Shown here: one piece after another, positions 20,809 through 32,172 of the stretch
Position numbering within the stretch: position 1 is the stretch's first letter
Layout: each line of letters starts with the position of its first letter
Source of the DNA: Marsupella aquatica
Taxonomy: Eukaryota > Marchantiophyta
Assembly (NCBI GenBank): GCA_973895155.1
Contig: OZ316899.1
Span: 14,198,001-14,262,000 of the forward strand
Direction: 5' to 3'
Length of the DNA: 64,000 nucleotides
Notes under the pieces: model-generated
What the model was told of the DNA's origin: nothing
Seen by the model: only the letters and a program-made list of their open reading frames with translations
Databases searched by the model: none
Translations under genes and position numbers: made by a program

Positions 20809-23800
20809 TGGGAGGCACGGAATGCACCTAACTCACATAAACTAGCGCTAAGTGCGCCTATTGTCATATACGGACACCTCTTAGGTATGGTTTGTGTTCC
20901 GCCGCCGGAACGTACCTCAGTCAATAGCAGGATCAACCCCGGCTTATGGGCTTCTAAGCCTTTGTGTTGTCCGCCTTTGATCCGGATTTGATGGTATGGG
21001 TACTCAACCCGGGCTCGCAACCACTTACCCCGCAAGCTGCACCCCGTGCACGACTTGGGTAGTGCGTTCGGCCAAGCGTTGGCACCTATACACGAGATTC
21101 ACACATATACATACGCACAAGCATACAATCTCAATTTACACGAAGGAAATAATGGGAAAGGATTTTACTAGATAAGAGACATAAGCGTACACTTAGTTGA
21201 CCCAAAAGCTCTAGAATGAACAGGTCCGAGGCCAAGGGTGTACACTACAACGGAGCCCGGCTCCGCACTTGCCCAGCAAGCTTAGTCCTACACCCTCCCC
21301 TTGGTACTCTTTCACTCCCAGAGGTCGGGACTCCCCGCACATACCACGGATGTCCAACACTGAGACTAAAAATCCCCCTGCCTCTACCAAGGGGTGCACT
21401 AAATACTAAGGGCCGAGGAACAGAGTGCCCTCACGCCCGAAGATTTGCTAACTAAGATCCTAACTAAGGTGGCTGTCAGGCCGGAAAACGGCTTGTCTTA
21501 TTAGAAGATCCTAATGTACGCAGGTTGTACAGCATGGCAGTGCTACTTTAACTAGGGCAGGTGCTTGTCCCTATAGCCTAATTTAACTACTCCTACTCTA
21601 TTTTAATCATACTCTGCCGCTAATGTCTAGCACGCTTGCCAGAGCCGCCTGAGTGGGAGCGGCTATCCCGCTGCCTTCTGAGCCTGTCGGCGTCCTGCTT
21701 GAGTAGCTGGACCTGGTCCAGCAGAGATTTGTTCTCCCGCTTTGCCGCATCTGCCTCTTTCGCGGCCTCCTGGCATGCCTCCTCCAATTGTTGGGTGTCG
21801 TTCGTCAGCTTATCCACCAACTAGGCCTGTTTCGTGACTTCTCCTTGAAGCCGCGCCACCTCTGCCTTCAGGGTGTCAATCTGGGCTGTGTCCCACTAAG
21901 ACCTGGAGTCAGCTTCCTCCAGATCCTTTTGCCAACTGACAGCTTGCCCCTTCAAACCATCAATCTTGGTCCGGAGCCGCGCGATCTCGACGTCCTTTCC
22001 GAGCCCGGCCTGTATTGCTAATGCTGCTTGGGCCCTAGCCTCGACAATCTGGTCCTCCGTGGCCGTTACCTGAGGCCGTAGTTGGTGGAGTTCAGCCTCC
22101 AGGGTTGCCACTTTGTCCTTCAAGTAGGCAGACTCAACCCGATATCGCTCTATTCTCTGCGTTGTCTCTGCCTGTGCATGTCCTGCCCTTACTACCGCAA
22201 CCAACTCCTGGTTGAAGAAGTAGGCCACCCTCCGGGCCATGTATTCCCCGGTGTCCCAAGAGATCTGTTGAAAGAAATCTCCCAACAACCCGTTCAAAAA
22301 TGTGCCCGACACAAAGAGTTCCGGATGGTCTAGACTGTGACCTTCTGGATTCGGGCACAAGCAGACTCCAACCCGTGCGGGTGTAGGAGTGGACACATCC
22401 AGCCCTTGAGGTAAGTTGGTCAAAGGGGCTGGTTCCACTGGAGGTGGGCGGTTTTCCTGCACCACCGCGGGGGGTGGCGGAATCCCCTTGGCTACCGTGG
22501 CATCTGCTTTGGGTACAGCTTCATCCGGCCCGACTTTGATTGCATTATCCCGATTGATCGCGTGTAAGGTCGCGATAACGTCAATGGGTATGCCTGGCGG
22601 GGTGGCAGAGGCTGGTTGCGGTAGCAGGACTTGCAGCCGCCAGACTTTGGTCCTCGGGCTGCGGTCGCCTCACCTGGGCTGGGAACACCCATTTTGGCGG
22701 GGTCAGCTCGGGCTCGTTGAGATGCGGGAGGCTCTGGCGGTCGAAACGAGCATACAGCTCGATGATGATTTTGATGTGGCTAGCGAAGTACGCCCTTCCG
22801 CCAATGTACAAAGTCTTCCTTCTCCGCTCCATCTCCTCGTGGAACTTCTTGACGAAGAAGGACGCCCACTTCCTGGGCCGATATTTCTCCTCTGGGTTCC
22901 ATCATGTGGAGGGCATACTGCTGGAACTCCAGGCGTTCTGCTACCTCCGGGATGAGGCACGTCCTCATTAAGAACCCATTGTCCACTACCCCCTCGGCCG
23001 TGAAGCTAGATGACTGGTATTTAGCTCCCTTGTCCCCAAGAGCCCGCGATTCTACCCAGTTTATCCCCTCGGGTAAGCCCAAAATCATCTTCAGACGTGC
23101 CTCATTGAGAAAAATCACTCTCCCATGCGCTCTGGTTTGTTGACGGGCCTTGTCGAAGTTCTAAATGAACTCCGTCATATCCTGCCCGTAGTACCTACTT
23201 CCATTCCAAGGGAGAGAGGCAAGGTGCTCAAACCCTTGGGTCTTCATATAGCATGTATGCTTGGGGTGGAGGATGTTCTTGTGAACGTTGTCCCCCATGC
23301 GATGCATGGTCAGCTTGGCTACCGCAACCGTGGCCAAAGGCAACCCGGATACGGCTGCGGGCTCCTTCATCTTCCTACCCCAAGACTGATTCCCGGGGTG
23401 ACTAGAAGAGGGGGGCATCTCTCCATCCTCTCGGTCAGGTGGTGGTAGCGCGACTGCCGTGAGTATTGGTGCCGAGGCCGCTAGAGTTACTATGTTATCC
23501 CCTCGGGCTTGCTGGAGTGGTGCTGGGTTGTTCAGCGCTTGTTGAGTCGTACCCCGTGGCCGTCAATTCAGAGGAGGGTGAGCCTCCTCATCTTCGGAAC
23601 TAATATTTACTGCATTCACCACGGATCGTACTCGGAGAGGCGGTGGGACCAGTGGTGGGGACCGGCTCGGCTGAGGCCGAGGAGGTGTAGGCGCGGGTAC
23701 GGGCACGAGTTGGCCGGCGCTGGTCGTTGATGGTAGAGTTGCCATGAAGTTCTGCAGGTGCCGGTGGAGGTTCTCCGAAGCAAGTGAAGACGGCCTGGTT

Positions 23801-24681
23801 GACCGGGCAGTGTTGAACTCGCTATTGATGATAGCCCGGACCCAAGTGGGGATGTGGTCAAAGTGGTGCCGATGCAAGTCAATCGTGCCCGGGATATTGA
23901 AGACCTCGTCCAAAAGCCAAAGCAATGCCTCCCAGAAGCCGATGTATTTGCCTCTGTCGAAGAAGTACCCTGATACTTCTTCGGGTCGGTAAAGCTTGCT
24001 TTGGGACGGGTAATCAAAGTTAAGGAGATAGTGGAGTCGTCCTGCTAGGCAGATGGCTCTCTTGTATTTGCGTTCGATCTTGTATTGGCGCGGGTTGGCG
24101 TGTTTCAATGAGTCGGCCAAGTGCCCTCCGATAGACAGGAACCGAGTCCAGAATTGTATGGCCGAACTGGAAAGATCGTGTGCAACATTCAGAGGAGATA
24201 GCAGGTGACTAAGGAAAAGCGAGAGAGCCGGGGTTGAAGCTGGCGCGTGGACTAAAGAACTGGTGCACTGCAAAGGATCAACCCCCTTTTATACCCTGAG
24301 AGCTTGTCAACCGCCCGACGCCTCCTCGTCGCTTATAGGCCGAGCCTTTCACGCTCGCAGTGTACCAGCCCCTTTGCCGGTCCAGGTCAGCTTGTGTCAA
24401 TGGCCGCCTCCCGGAGTTTGTTATACGGACCCGAGGGAGGGGGAAAGGGGGCCCATTACACGCTCGCAACCCGGGCGTGCAAATGGCAACCAGGGCGTGC
24501 AAATGGCAACCCGCCGCCAGCCCGAACATGAATTCCCCTTATTGACTAATGATTTCCTACTCATAATAGCTACCTAAATACTGTCGTTATGCTAATAATA
24601 ACGGCCTGAGATACCCCTAATGCGCGTGCTAAGCGCAGTTAGACAAAATCACTCATTACCCGCCGTACCGGCGGTGTCACA
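20809..24681 (-). repeat. LTR3: older minus-strand LTR, 3' truncated
   Basis: Reverse-strand LTR starting TGTGACACCGCCGG at 24681 and clearly diverged from LTR1, 2 and 4. A TATA box lies on the minus strand at about 24288-24294. Its 3' end is missing: homology ends near 20809, about 110 bp short of the expected terminus, at the junction with the unclassified repeat. It contains the stem-loops (SL2 at 20896-20911, GTTCCG-CCGC-CGGAAC on the plus strand). No matching target duplication could be tested. Confidence 0.8.
21620..24188 (-). pseudogene. LTR-encoded accessory ORF, copy 3 (oldest)
   Basis: Minus-strand homologue of the LTR ORF from the ATG at 24188 (frame lost within about 20 bases by a one-base deletion) to the TAG at 21620. 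Readable blocks lie in three frames: 24273-23563, 23418-23161 and 23118-22780 share one; 22832-22581 another; 22465-21896 and 21820-21620 a third. Conserved: N-terminal SSSAIQFW; a SIM-like NISSEDEE in place of VDLSDDDE; the core with FEHLASLPW, TEFI, and MILGLPEG; and the coiled coil with the Gly/Lys/Arg tail. The extra frameshifts show this copy is older than copies 1, 2 and 4. Confidence 0.7.
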
Positions 24682-25634
24682 CCAGATCTTTCCCCACACA
24701 AACGTCCATCTGAATGCTCCTTGTCATCAGACGACCCGATCTCCACATGCTTGCACACATCTCCCTCCGTGATGCTCTGGCCCCGCATCTCTGCTTCACT
24801 AGCACTCTGCCTACTGCGCGTCTCACTTTCGTTTGCACTCCTGGGTTTTTGAAGTAGATCCCTCATGGAATACCCACTGTGAAGGAGCAATCGCGTTACA
24901 GCCGTGCCACAGTAACAGGGATAACGTTTCATTCTTGGAAGCTTATCATCTGACAAATGCTTCCTCAACGCCACTATCTCACCCTTCAAGCAGTCCCAGA
25001 CAAAATGAGCCCAGTCTGGCTTCAAAGTTGGACATTCAACATCTTGGGCCCGAACCTCTCCCGGGATTGTACTCCACCAGGAAGCCCAATACACCCACAT
25101 GTCCTTTCTGGTTACTTGGGTGGGCTTTGTTTTCCCAAGAAGTAGCTTGTTTACAACCTTCACAGGCTCCTGCCAAAGCTTGAACACATCCGATAGGGTA
25201 TCCAAATTCCAAGGGTTTGTGTGGTTCTGAGGCACAATAAACATGGCATCCAGTTGGTCGGACACCCATGAATTTCAAAAATGTCCAAATTGCCCATTGG
25301 GCAGATGGAATGCAGCTTGCACTATTTCTTTGTCAAATTTCAGCAATGCACCCCGGAACATGCAACTGTCAGTGTCTAGGTCAAATGCTTGGACAAATTC
25401 GGTAACTCCAACAATCGCCACCCGTGGCCATTCCAACTGAAATGCCTCGACCAGATTTCCTGCCACCAACAAATTGTGCGTTCCAGGCTCACATTGCAGG
25501 CTGGAACGTATTTTCCTTGGAGTCATCGATTTCCATATGGTGCGGGTGACCCCTGCAAAAAGATTCCCCGTTCCTTCAAATACAGCTCCAATCCAATGTA
25601 CATAACTCATAAAGTACAAACACAGGCGGCTTAC
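24682..25634 (-). pseudogene. Accessory-ORF remnant interrupted by solo LTR4
   Basis: Minus-strand coding remnant. Two segments (25634-25275 and about 25265-24682) are separated by a one-base frame change at about 25270-25278. The first contains VEAFQLEW ... VTEFVQAF ... RGALLKFDKEIVQAAFHLPNG, which follows the core pattern of the LTR ORF (LAALPW ... MTEFVKNY ... RGRNMSLTEERLRMIFGLPEG). The second has many Trp and ends in a polar, acidic stretch. The remnant continued upstream on the other side of LTR4 (from 29666), where short open segments and TGA codons occur. It therefore predates LTR4. Function unknown; assignment to the accessory family rests on the short core match. Confidence 0.5.
25630..25634. 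repeat. Target-site duplication, left (CTTAC)
   Basis: Immediately precedes the TGTCAC terminus of LTR4 and is identical to 29666-29670. Confidence 0.85.
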
Positions 25635-25803
25635 TGTCACGTCGTAGGCTTCGGCCTTAACTCAGACTTCAGCTTAGACGGGCACATCCCTCGTAAATCT
25701 GAGGGTTCGGGCAGGAAGGGAAGCACGTAATGCACCTTATTCTCGTAAACTAGCGCTAAGTGCGCATACTGCTAAATACGAACACCTCCTAGGTATGGTT
25801 TGT

Positions 25804-25879
25804 GTTCCGCCGCCGGAACGTACCTTAGTCGATAGCAGGATCGACCCCGGCTTAAGGGCTTCTAAGCCTTCGTGCTGTC
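25804..25879 (-). promoter_or_regulatory. Stem-loops SL2 and SL1 in LTR4
   Basis: SL2 (25804-25819) has the perfect 6-bp stem GTTCCG/CGGAAC. SL1 (about 25850-25869) is GGCTTA-N8-TAAGCC. Sequence around the stems has changed relative to LTR1 while the stems have not. Confidence 0.5.
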
Positions 25880-26550
25880 CGCCTTCGATCCGGATTCGAT
25901 GATACAGGTCCTCAACCCGTGCTCGCAACCACTTACCCGCAGGCTGCACCCTGTGCACGTCTCGGGTAGTGCGTTCGGCCTGGCGCTGCCACCCATATAC
26001 GAGAAACCCACACACATATGCACACACATGCATACAATCTCAATTTACATGAAGGAAAATGATGGGAAAGGATTTTACTACAAAGGGAACATATGCGTAC
26101 ACTTAGTTGACACGACAGCCCTGGAATGCACAGGTTCAAGGCCGAGGGTGCATACTACAACGGAGCCCGGCTCCGCACTCGCCCGGCGAGCTTAGTCCTA
26201 CCCCCTCCCCTTGGTACTCTGTCATTCCCAGAGGTCGGGACTCCCCGCATGTCCCGCGGATGTCCGACTCTGGAACTAAAAACCCCCCCTGCCTCTACCG
26301 AGGGGTGCACTAAATACTAAGAGCCGAGGAACGGGGTGTCCTCTCGCCGAAGATTCGCTGACTAAGGTCCTAACTAAGCTGACAGTCAGGCCGGAAAAAG
26401 GCTGTGTCTTATTAGAAGATCCTAATCTACGCAGGCTGGACAGCAGGGCAGCGCTGCTGTACCTAAGGCAGGTGCCTGTACCTAAGGCAGGTGCCTGTCC
26501 CAAGAGCCTGACTAAGCCAATCCTAATCCTAATCTATTCCTACTCCGCTG

Positions 26551-29199
26551 CTAATGCCTGGCACGCTTGCCAGAGCCGCCCGAATGGGAACGGCCATCCC
26601 GCTGCCTTCGAAGCCTGTCATTGTCCGCTTTGAGGAGCTGGACCTGGTCCAGCAGAGATTCATTCTCTCGCCTCGCCGCGTCCGTCTCCTCTGCTGCCTC
26701 CTGACATGCCTCCTCCAGCTGCTGGGCGTCGCTCGTCAGTTTACTCGCCAGCTGGTCCTGCTTCTCGGCCTCGGTTTGGAGCCGCGCCATCTCGGCCTGC
26801 AGCGTGGCTATCTCCGTCGCGTCCCGCTGGGCTCGCTCCTCGGCCTCCTCCAGGTCTTTCTGCCAGGTGACAGCTTGTTTCTTCAAACTGTCAATCTGGT
26901 TCCGGAGTCGTGTAATCTCGGCCTCATTCCCAGCTTTGGCCTGTTCGGCTAGGGCGGTAAGAGCGTACGCCTTTGCTAACAACTCATCGGCGGCTGCAAC
27001 CTTGGGTCGTAGTTGCAGAAGCTCAGCCTCTTGAGCCGCCACTTCGTTCTTTAGGTACACGGACTCCACCCGGTACCGCTCTATCCTCTGAAGGGCCTCC
27101 GACTAGGCCCGACCTGCCTTTACGGCGGCAACCAACTCCTGATTGAAGAAACAGGCTACCTTCCGGGCCATGAACTCCCCGGTATCCCGGGCAATTTGAT
27201 GAGAGAAATCTCCCAGAAGCCCGTTCAGAAACGTACCCTGTACGAAGAGTTCCGGGTGGTCCAAGTTGTGCCTGTCCGGATTTGGGCACGGGCAGACATC
27301 AACACGCGCAGGGGCCGGGGCAGTGACGTCCAGCCCTGGGGACATAACGTTGGAAGGGGCTGGAGTGTCCTCCTGCAACGATGTCCGGTTCTCCGGAATT
27401 GCCACCGGCGGGTCCTTGGGAGACCCGGGTTCGGGTAAGACCTCTGCCGTACCAACTTCTGTACTTAGCCCGGCTAGTTGGGTTGCATCAACGGTTGCGA
27501 CGACCGACCCCTCCGGCGCCTCCTCGGTTACGATTACAACTATTTGTGGAGGTGGGGTGGGTGAAGCTGGCGTGTCCACTGGACTTCGGGCCTCGGGTTG
27601 GGGCCGTCTCTCCAATGCCGGAAAAACCCACCTAGCTGGGACCAGCCTTGTAACGTTGATGCGGGGAAGGGTTCATCGATCAAACCGGGCGTACCACTCA
27701 AGAATGATTTCGATATGGCTAGCGAAATACGCCTTCCCGCCAATGTACAGCGTCTTCCTTCGCCGCTCCATCTCTTCATGGAATTTCTTAGCGAAGTACG
27801 ACGCCCATTTCCTAGGTCGATAGTTCTCGACCTGGATAACCTGGGCGGCGGAGATCTCCCCCCGGGGTTCCATCATGTGGAGAGCGTACCTCTGGAACTC
27901 CAGCCGCTCAGCTATCTCGGGCATGAGGCAGGTCCTCATCACGAACCCGTTGTCTACTGATCCCTCTGAGGGAAAACTTGAAGATTGGTACTTGGCCCCC
28001 TTGCCCCCGGGAGCCCGTGATTCGACTCGATGGTCACCTTCGGGTAACCCGAAGATCATCTTGAGCCGTTCTTCTGTGAGGGACATATTCCTTCCCTGCA
28101 GCCGAGTCTGTTGACGTACGTCGTCATAATTCTTGATGAATTCTGTCATGTCCTCCCCGTAGTACCTGCAAGTGTTCCAGGGGAGAGAGGTGAGGTGCTC
28201 AAATCCCTGAGTCTTCAGGTACACCGCATGCTTGGGATGGAGGATGTTGCTATGAACGTTTTCCCCCATGCGGTGCATCGTCACCTTGGCTACGGCTACC
28301 GTGGCCAACGGTAACCCGGATGCAGTGGCGGATTCCTTCCTCTTCTTTCCCCGTGACTGACTCGGGGAAGGTGATACTTCCCCATCCTCCCGATCGGGCC
28401 TGGGGAGTGCCACTGCGGTTGGTAACGGGCCCGGGGCGGCCACGGTCACTATGTTGTCTGCTGGGGCCGCTCCTGGGGTCAGAGCAGGGGGTGGGGACGA
28501 TATAGTGTCGGCCCCCCGAGCGCTTGTTCCTCTGGGCCGCCTGGTCAAGGGTGGGGTAGCCTCGTCGTCATCGCTAAGATCCACAGCGTTGATGACGGAG
28601 CGTACCTGTGCTGGCTGGGTGATAGGTGGTGGGGTTTGGCTAGGCTGAGGCTGAAGCTGAAGCTGAGGTTGAGGCTGAAGCTGAGGTTGCATGGGCACGG
28701 GTACGGGTACGGGCCCGGCTGAGTTGGTCATGTTGGTTGATGGCCGAGTTCCCATGAAGCTCTGCAGGTGCTGGTAGAAGTTCTCCGAAGCGAGTGCGGA
28801 CGCCCTTGTCGAACGGTTGGTACTGGACTCGCCGTTAATGACAGCCCGAACCTGGGCAGGGATGTGGTCGAAGTGATGTCGCTGCAGGTCGATTGTACCG
28901 GGGATATTGAAGACCTCGTCCGGAAGCCGAAGCAATGCTTCCCAGAACCCGATATATTTGTCTCCGTTGAAGAAGTACCCAGATACCTCAGCTGGTCGGT
29001 AAAGCTCGCTCTGAGATGGGTAGTCAAAGTTAAGGACGTAGTGGTGTCGTCCTGCTAGGTGGATGGCTCTCTCGTATTCGCGTTCGATCTCGTATCGGCG
29101 CGGGTTGGCGTGTTTCAATGAATCGGCCAAGTGCCTTCCGGTAGATAGGAACTGCGTCCATAATCGAATGGCCGAGCTGGAGAGGATCGTGTGTGACAT
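26551..29199 (-). pseudogene. LTR-encoded accessory ORF, copy 4 (best full-length copy)
   Basis: Single frame of 883 codons from the ATG at 29199 (MSHTILSSSAIRLW) to the TAG at 26551, with only two internal stops and no frameshift. TGA 27673-27675 is CGA in LTR1 and TAG 27103-27105 is CAG in LTR1. Parts: N-terminal helical region, with GYFFNGDKYIGFWEAL near residue 75; Gln/Pro-rich stretch; VDLSDDDE SIM-like motif; KKRK motif; core with FEHLTSLPW, TEFI and MIFGLPEG, and basic EEMERRRKTLYIGGKAYF; Pro/Thr linker; coiled coil of about 170 residues; C-terminal SHSGGSGKRARH. It starts about 100 bp downstream of the LTR TATA box. Homologous to the antisense ORF of element A. Molecular role unknown; the motifs suggest a nuclear, oligomeric protein. 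Confidence 0.75.
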
Positions 29200-29665
29200 T
29201 CAGAGGAGATAGTAGTGGCGACCTAGAGAGAACGAGAGAGCTGGGGTCGAAGCTGGCGCGCGGACTGATGGACTGGTGCACTACAAAGGGTTGGCTCCCC
29301 TTTTATACTTTGAGGGCTTGTCGATCCCCGACGTCTCCTCGACGCCCATAGGTTGAACCGCTCACGCTTGTGGTGTACCGGCCACTTCGCCGGTCTGAGT
29401 CAGCGTGCGTCAGTGGCCGCTTCCTTAAGTTCGTTATACGGACCCGAGGGAGGGGCCCCTCCACGCTCGTAACCCGGGTGTGCGAATAGCGACCCGCCGC
29501 CAGCCCGAACCTGAAGTCCCCCTTATTGCCTAATGATGTCCTACCCCTAATGATTACCTAAATACTGTCGTTATGCTAATAATAGCGGCCTAAGACCCAC
29601 CTAACGCGCGTGCCGAGCGCAGTTAGACTGAATCACTCATTAACCGCCGTACCGGCGGTGTCACA

Positions 29666-29958
29666 CTTACTCACCGTCACTGATATCCTCATCCTCTTGC
29701 GCGAGATCGATATTTGATCCTGGCGTCAAGGTAGTCATCCCTCCACAATGATGGTCGACTCCTTGCATGACAACGTCGATGGTCCCTCGACATGCCCCTC
29801 CTCAGTCCACAGCGTTCATCATTTGCATAGGGTGGTGAATCGATTGCCTCACGGCACCCCAACCCTAAAGTACCCCAAACATCCAAGCCAAAATACCCCG
29901 GTATCGACTCCTGGCTGCAGCAAATCTCAACACCAAAATACCCCAATCATCAAAGGAC
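29666..29958 (-). other. Right target duplication and flank of LTR4: upstream part of the interrupted remnant
   Basis: CTTAC at 29666-29670 is the right copy of the duplication. Beyond it a minus-strand open segment (29946-29689) ends shortly before the insertion point, and TGA codons of the CGA type lie between it and the segment at 25634. It may be the 5' part of the accessory-ORF remnant; no motif was recognised. Confidence 0.35.
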
Positions 29959-30085
29959 TTGAGGAGAGAAAATATGTCGAGAGGACAGTAAAAAAATTTA
30001 GGGTGAGAAAAAAATGTCGTGGTGAGTTAAAGATGTCAAGGTAAGAAAAAGATGGCGAGAAGAGAAAAAGATGTGGAGGGTGGAG
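29959..30085 (+). repeat. Minisatellite, GATGTCAAGGTGAGAAAA type, array 1
   Basis: About six imperfect units of 18-22 bp (for example AAGATGTCAAGGTAAGAAAA). The same unit forms a longer array at 42440-42690. Both arrays begin next to GAGGAGAGAAAA. Confidence 0.6.
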
Positions 30086-32172
30086 GCACAGATGGTGAGC
30101 CAAGGTGTATCGGGCATGCAATTAGAAGGGTGGGGAGGAGCGGATTTACGGATTTTGTGGTGGATCAAACTGTTTGGAAAAAGGTAGTTGGATTTTGACA
30201 AATGGTCATCAATCATTCTTGCTCTTTTATTGTGAATATTGTTGTCATTGCGCATATCTTGTTCAAATTGCACATAACTTTATGTAATCAAATGATGCAA
30301 TTCAAGTTAACACAAAGTACGGGACAAAAGACTTTGATGGGTATTTAGAGTAGGGGGCAAGAGTTGGGCAAGAGCTGTTCAGTGTCAAAGTTACGAAAGA
30401 TGGAACAAATGTGGGTGGCAAAAGGCACAAACGGGAAAGACGGCTAGGGAAAGAATTGGTCCAAAAGCCAGAGCAAGTGACCAATCGAGATGCCAAGGCA
30501 CGTCAAAGCAAGCCAGTTCTTGGGGATAAGATTTGTTTTGTTTGGAGCTTGGTCTCATTGGCCTTCATTGAGAAAGTCTTGTTTAAATAGTTGGAAGTTT
30601 AATTGGAATAACAAAACTGGGATCTCTAATAAAGATAAAACAAATAAAAATGAAAATGAACCCAACAATTGTAAAAATGGTCTGTCTAATTTTGCAGTTT
30701 ATTTCAATTTGGATATAGGGGTTGATGTTGTTGCAAAAATGATCAATGTTGTTTGGGAGGGCGAGGGCCCGGGAGGGCAGGATGGAGCACAAGAGAGACA
30801 ATGGTCTGTGGGGATTTGCAAGTGCAAGGTGTGCTACGAGGTTTATGTGTTATGCGCGTCAAAAAAATGTATCTATGCAGAAATCTGTCATTGCACAAAA
30901 TATGTGTATTGATATGTTGTAGACAAAGACAAACACTTGAGAGGGTGCATGGTGCGCAAATAGGTAGAGAGAATTAGGCACTTAGTGCTACAGCTTTGGC
31001 AAAACTTTGCCAAGATTGGCTTAGAATTTATTTATGGCAATAAGTAAATATTAACCTAGCCATTTTTTTATTAGATCAAAGCCATTTTCTCATTTTATTC
31101 CCCTCCCTCCTCTCTTTCCCTCAAGGGCCCTCCTTCCCCTGCGTAGTACTACTAACCATTTCTCTCTTGGGAAGGCAGGTAATATTTTAAAGTCTTTTGT
31201 ACCTCCTTGCAAACTATACAGATCATCTGACATGTAAATACACTCTGGTACCTATATTTCCATAACACGGGAGGATGGTACCATTGTACAGAGGATAGCA
31301 ACATCTAGGGTACGGCAAGAAAGTACAATGTCTCTGACAAACTGTGGAATATAGTTAGGACCTAAATACTACCGTAGGGGTATATATTCAATGCAGTCCA
31401 AACTGGAGAGCCAAGGGAGGCAGGGCAAGTACTTTTGGTTTGATCCAAGGGCGAGAATAAATTGTGATTATAATAATGGATGGTCAGAATTTACTCCTGC
31501 TCTTTCTGCTTTTCATAAGCAGACGATGAGGCAATGGTGTCGGGATTGCATACTATAGATGACATAGAATAGAATAACAGATTTGCCTCCACGACATCTC
31601 AAGCCCAGAGATGGGAGCCAAAACAGCACTGCCAACTGCACAAGGGTACACGTATAGACCTGTGCAGTTTATTAGGGTTTAGGTTGAATACCGAGTAGCA
31701 AGCGTTCGGGCGGTTGTTGGGACCCAGCACCGGTACGATTGAGACAACGAGATTATATGAGGGGAAGCGCCCTTCACAACTACTCCATACCGTTTTGTAG
31801 AAAGGACAACAGCCGATTCATCATGACATATCTCCATAATTAAGATACCAGGTTGTCGGACTACACTGCTATGGTAGCGCGGTTGGACAAGTACGGGAGG
31901 CTCAGGAGTGTGAGTAGGCCACGCGGGAACAACGGGTCAATAAATAATAATTATAATATTGAAGACCCATCAACCGCCGCCGCTTTGGAAGATTCCATTT
32001 GTAGTCCCGAACTGCTCGACGATCAAAAGTATAATGATGCTAGAGGCAGCAGGGACGAGGAATACCGGTGCATGAGCACGTCATTCGATCATTCAAACTT
32101 TGAATAGTTTTGAATAGTTTTTGATTGAAACACGGTCGTTCATAGCCACGTTTTTCCCAGTTAGACAGAAAC
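30086..32172. other. No convincing gene
   Basis: Mixed sequence without recognised coding content. It holds a short palindrome (TTGGCAAA-AC-TTTGCCAA, about 30993-31012), an unrecognised plus-strand open segment at 30490-30912, and a polar one at 31853-32107 that ends just before the 996-codon frame and could be an upstream exon or gag scrap. No LTR or primer site was found. Confidence 0.5.

Larger units (their letters stand above)
25635..29665 (-). mobile_element. LTR4: solo LTR (4031 bp) with target-site duplication
   Basis: Complete minus-strand LTR. It begins TGTGACACCG at 29665 and ends with GTGACA, read on the plus strand as TGTCAC at 25635. It is flanked by CTTAC at 25630-25634 and CTTAC at 29666-29670, a perfect 5-bp duplication as made by Ty3 integrases. 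Flanking sequence belongs to another accessory-ORF remnant and no internal region is attached, so this is a solo LTR left by LTR-LTR recombination. It fixes the LTR boundaries independently and shows that the long ORF lies inside the LTR. TATA box at about 29300-29306 (minus strand). Confidence 0.92.
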
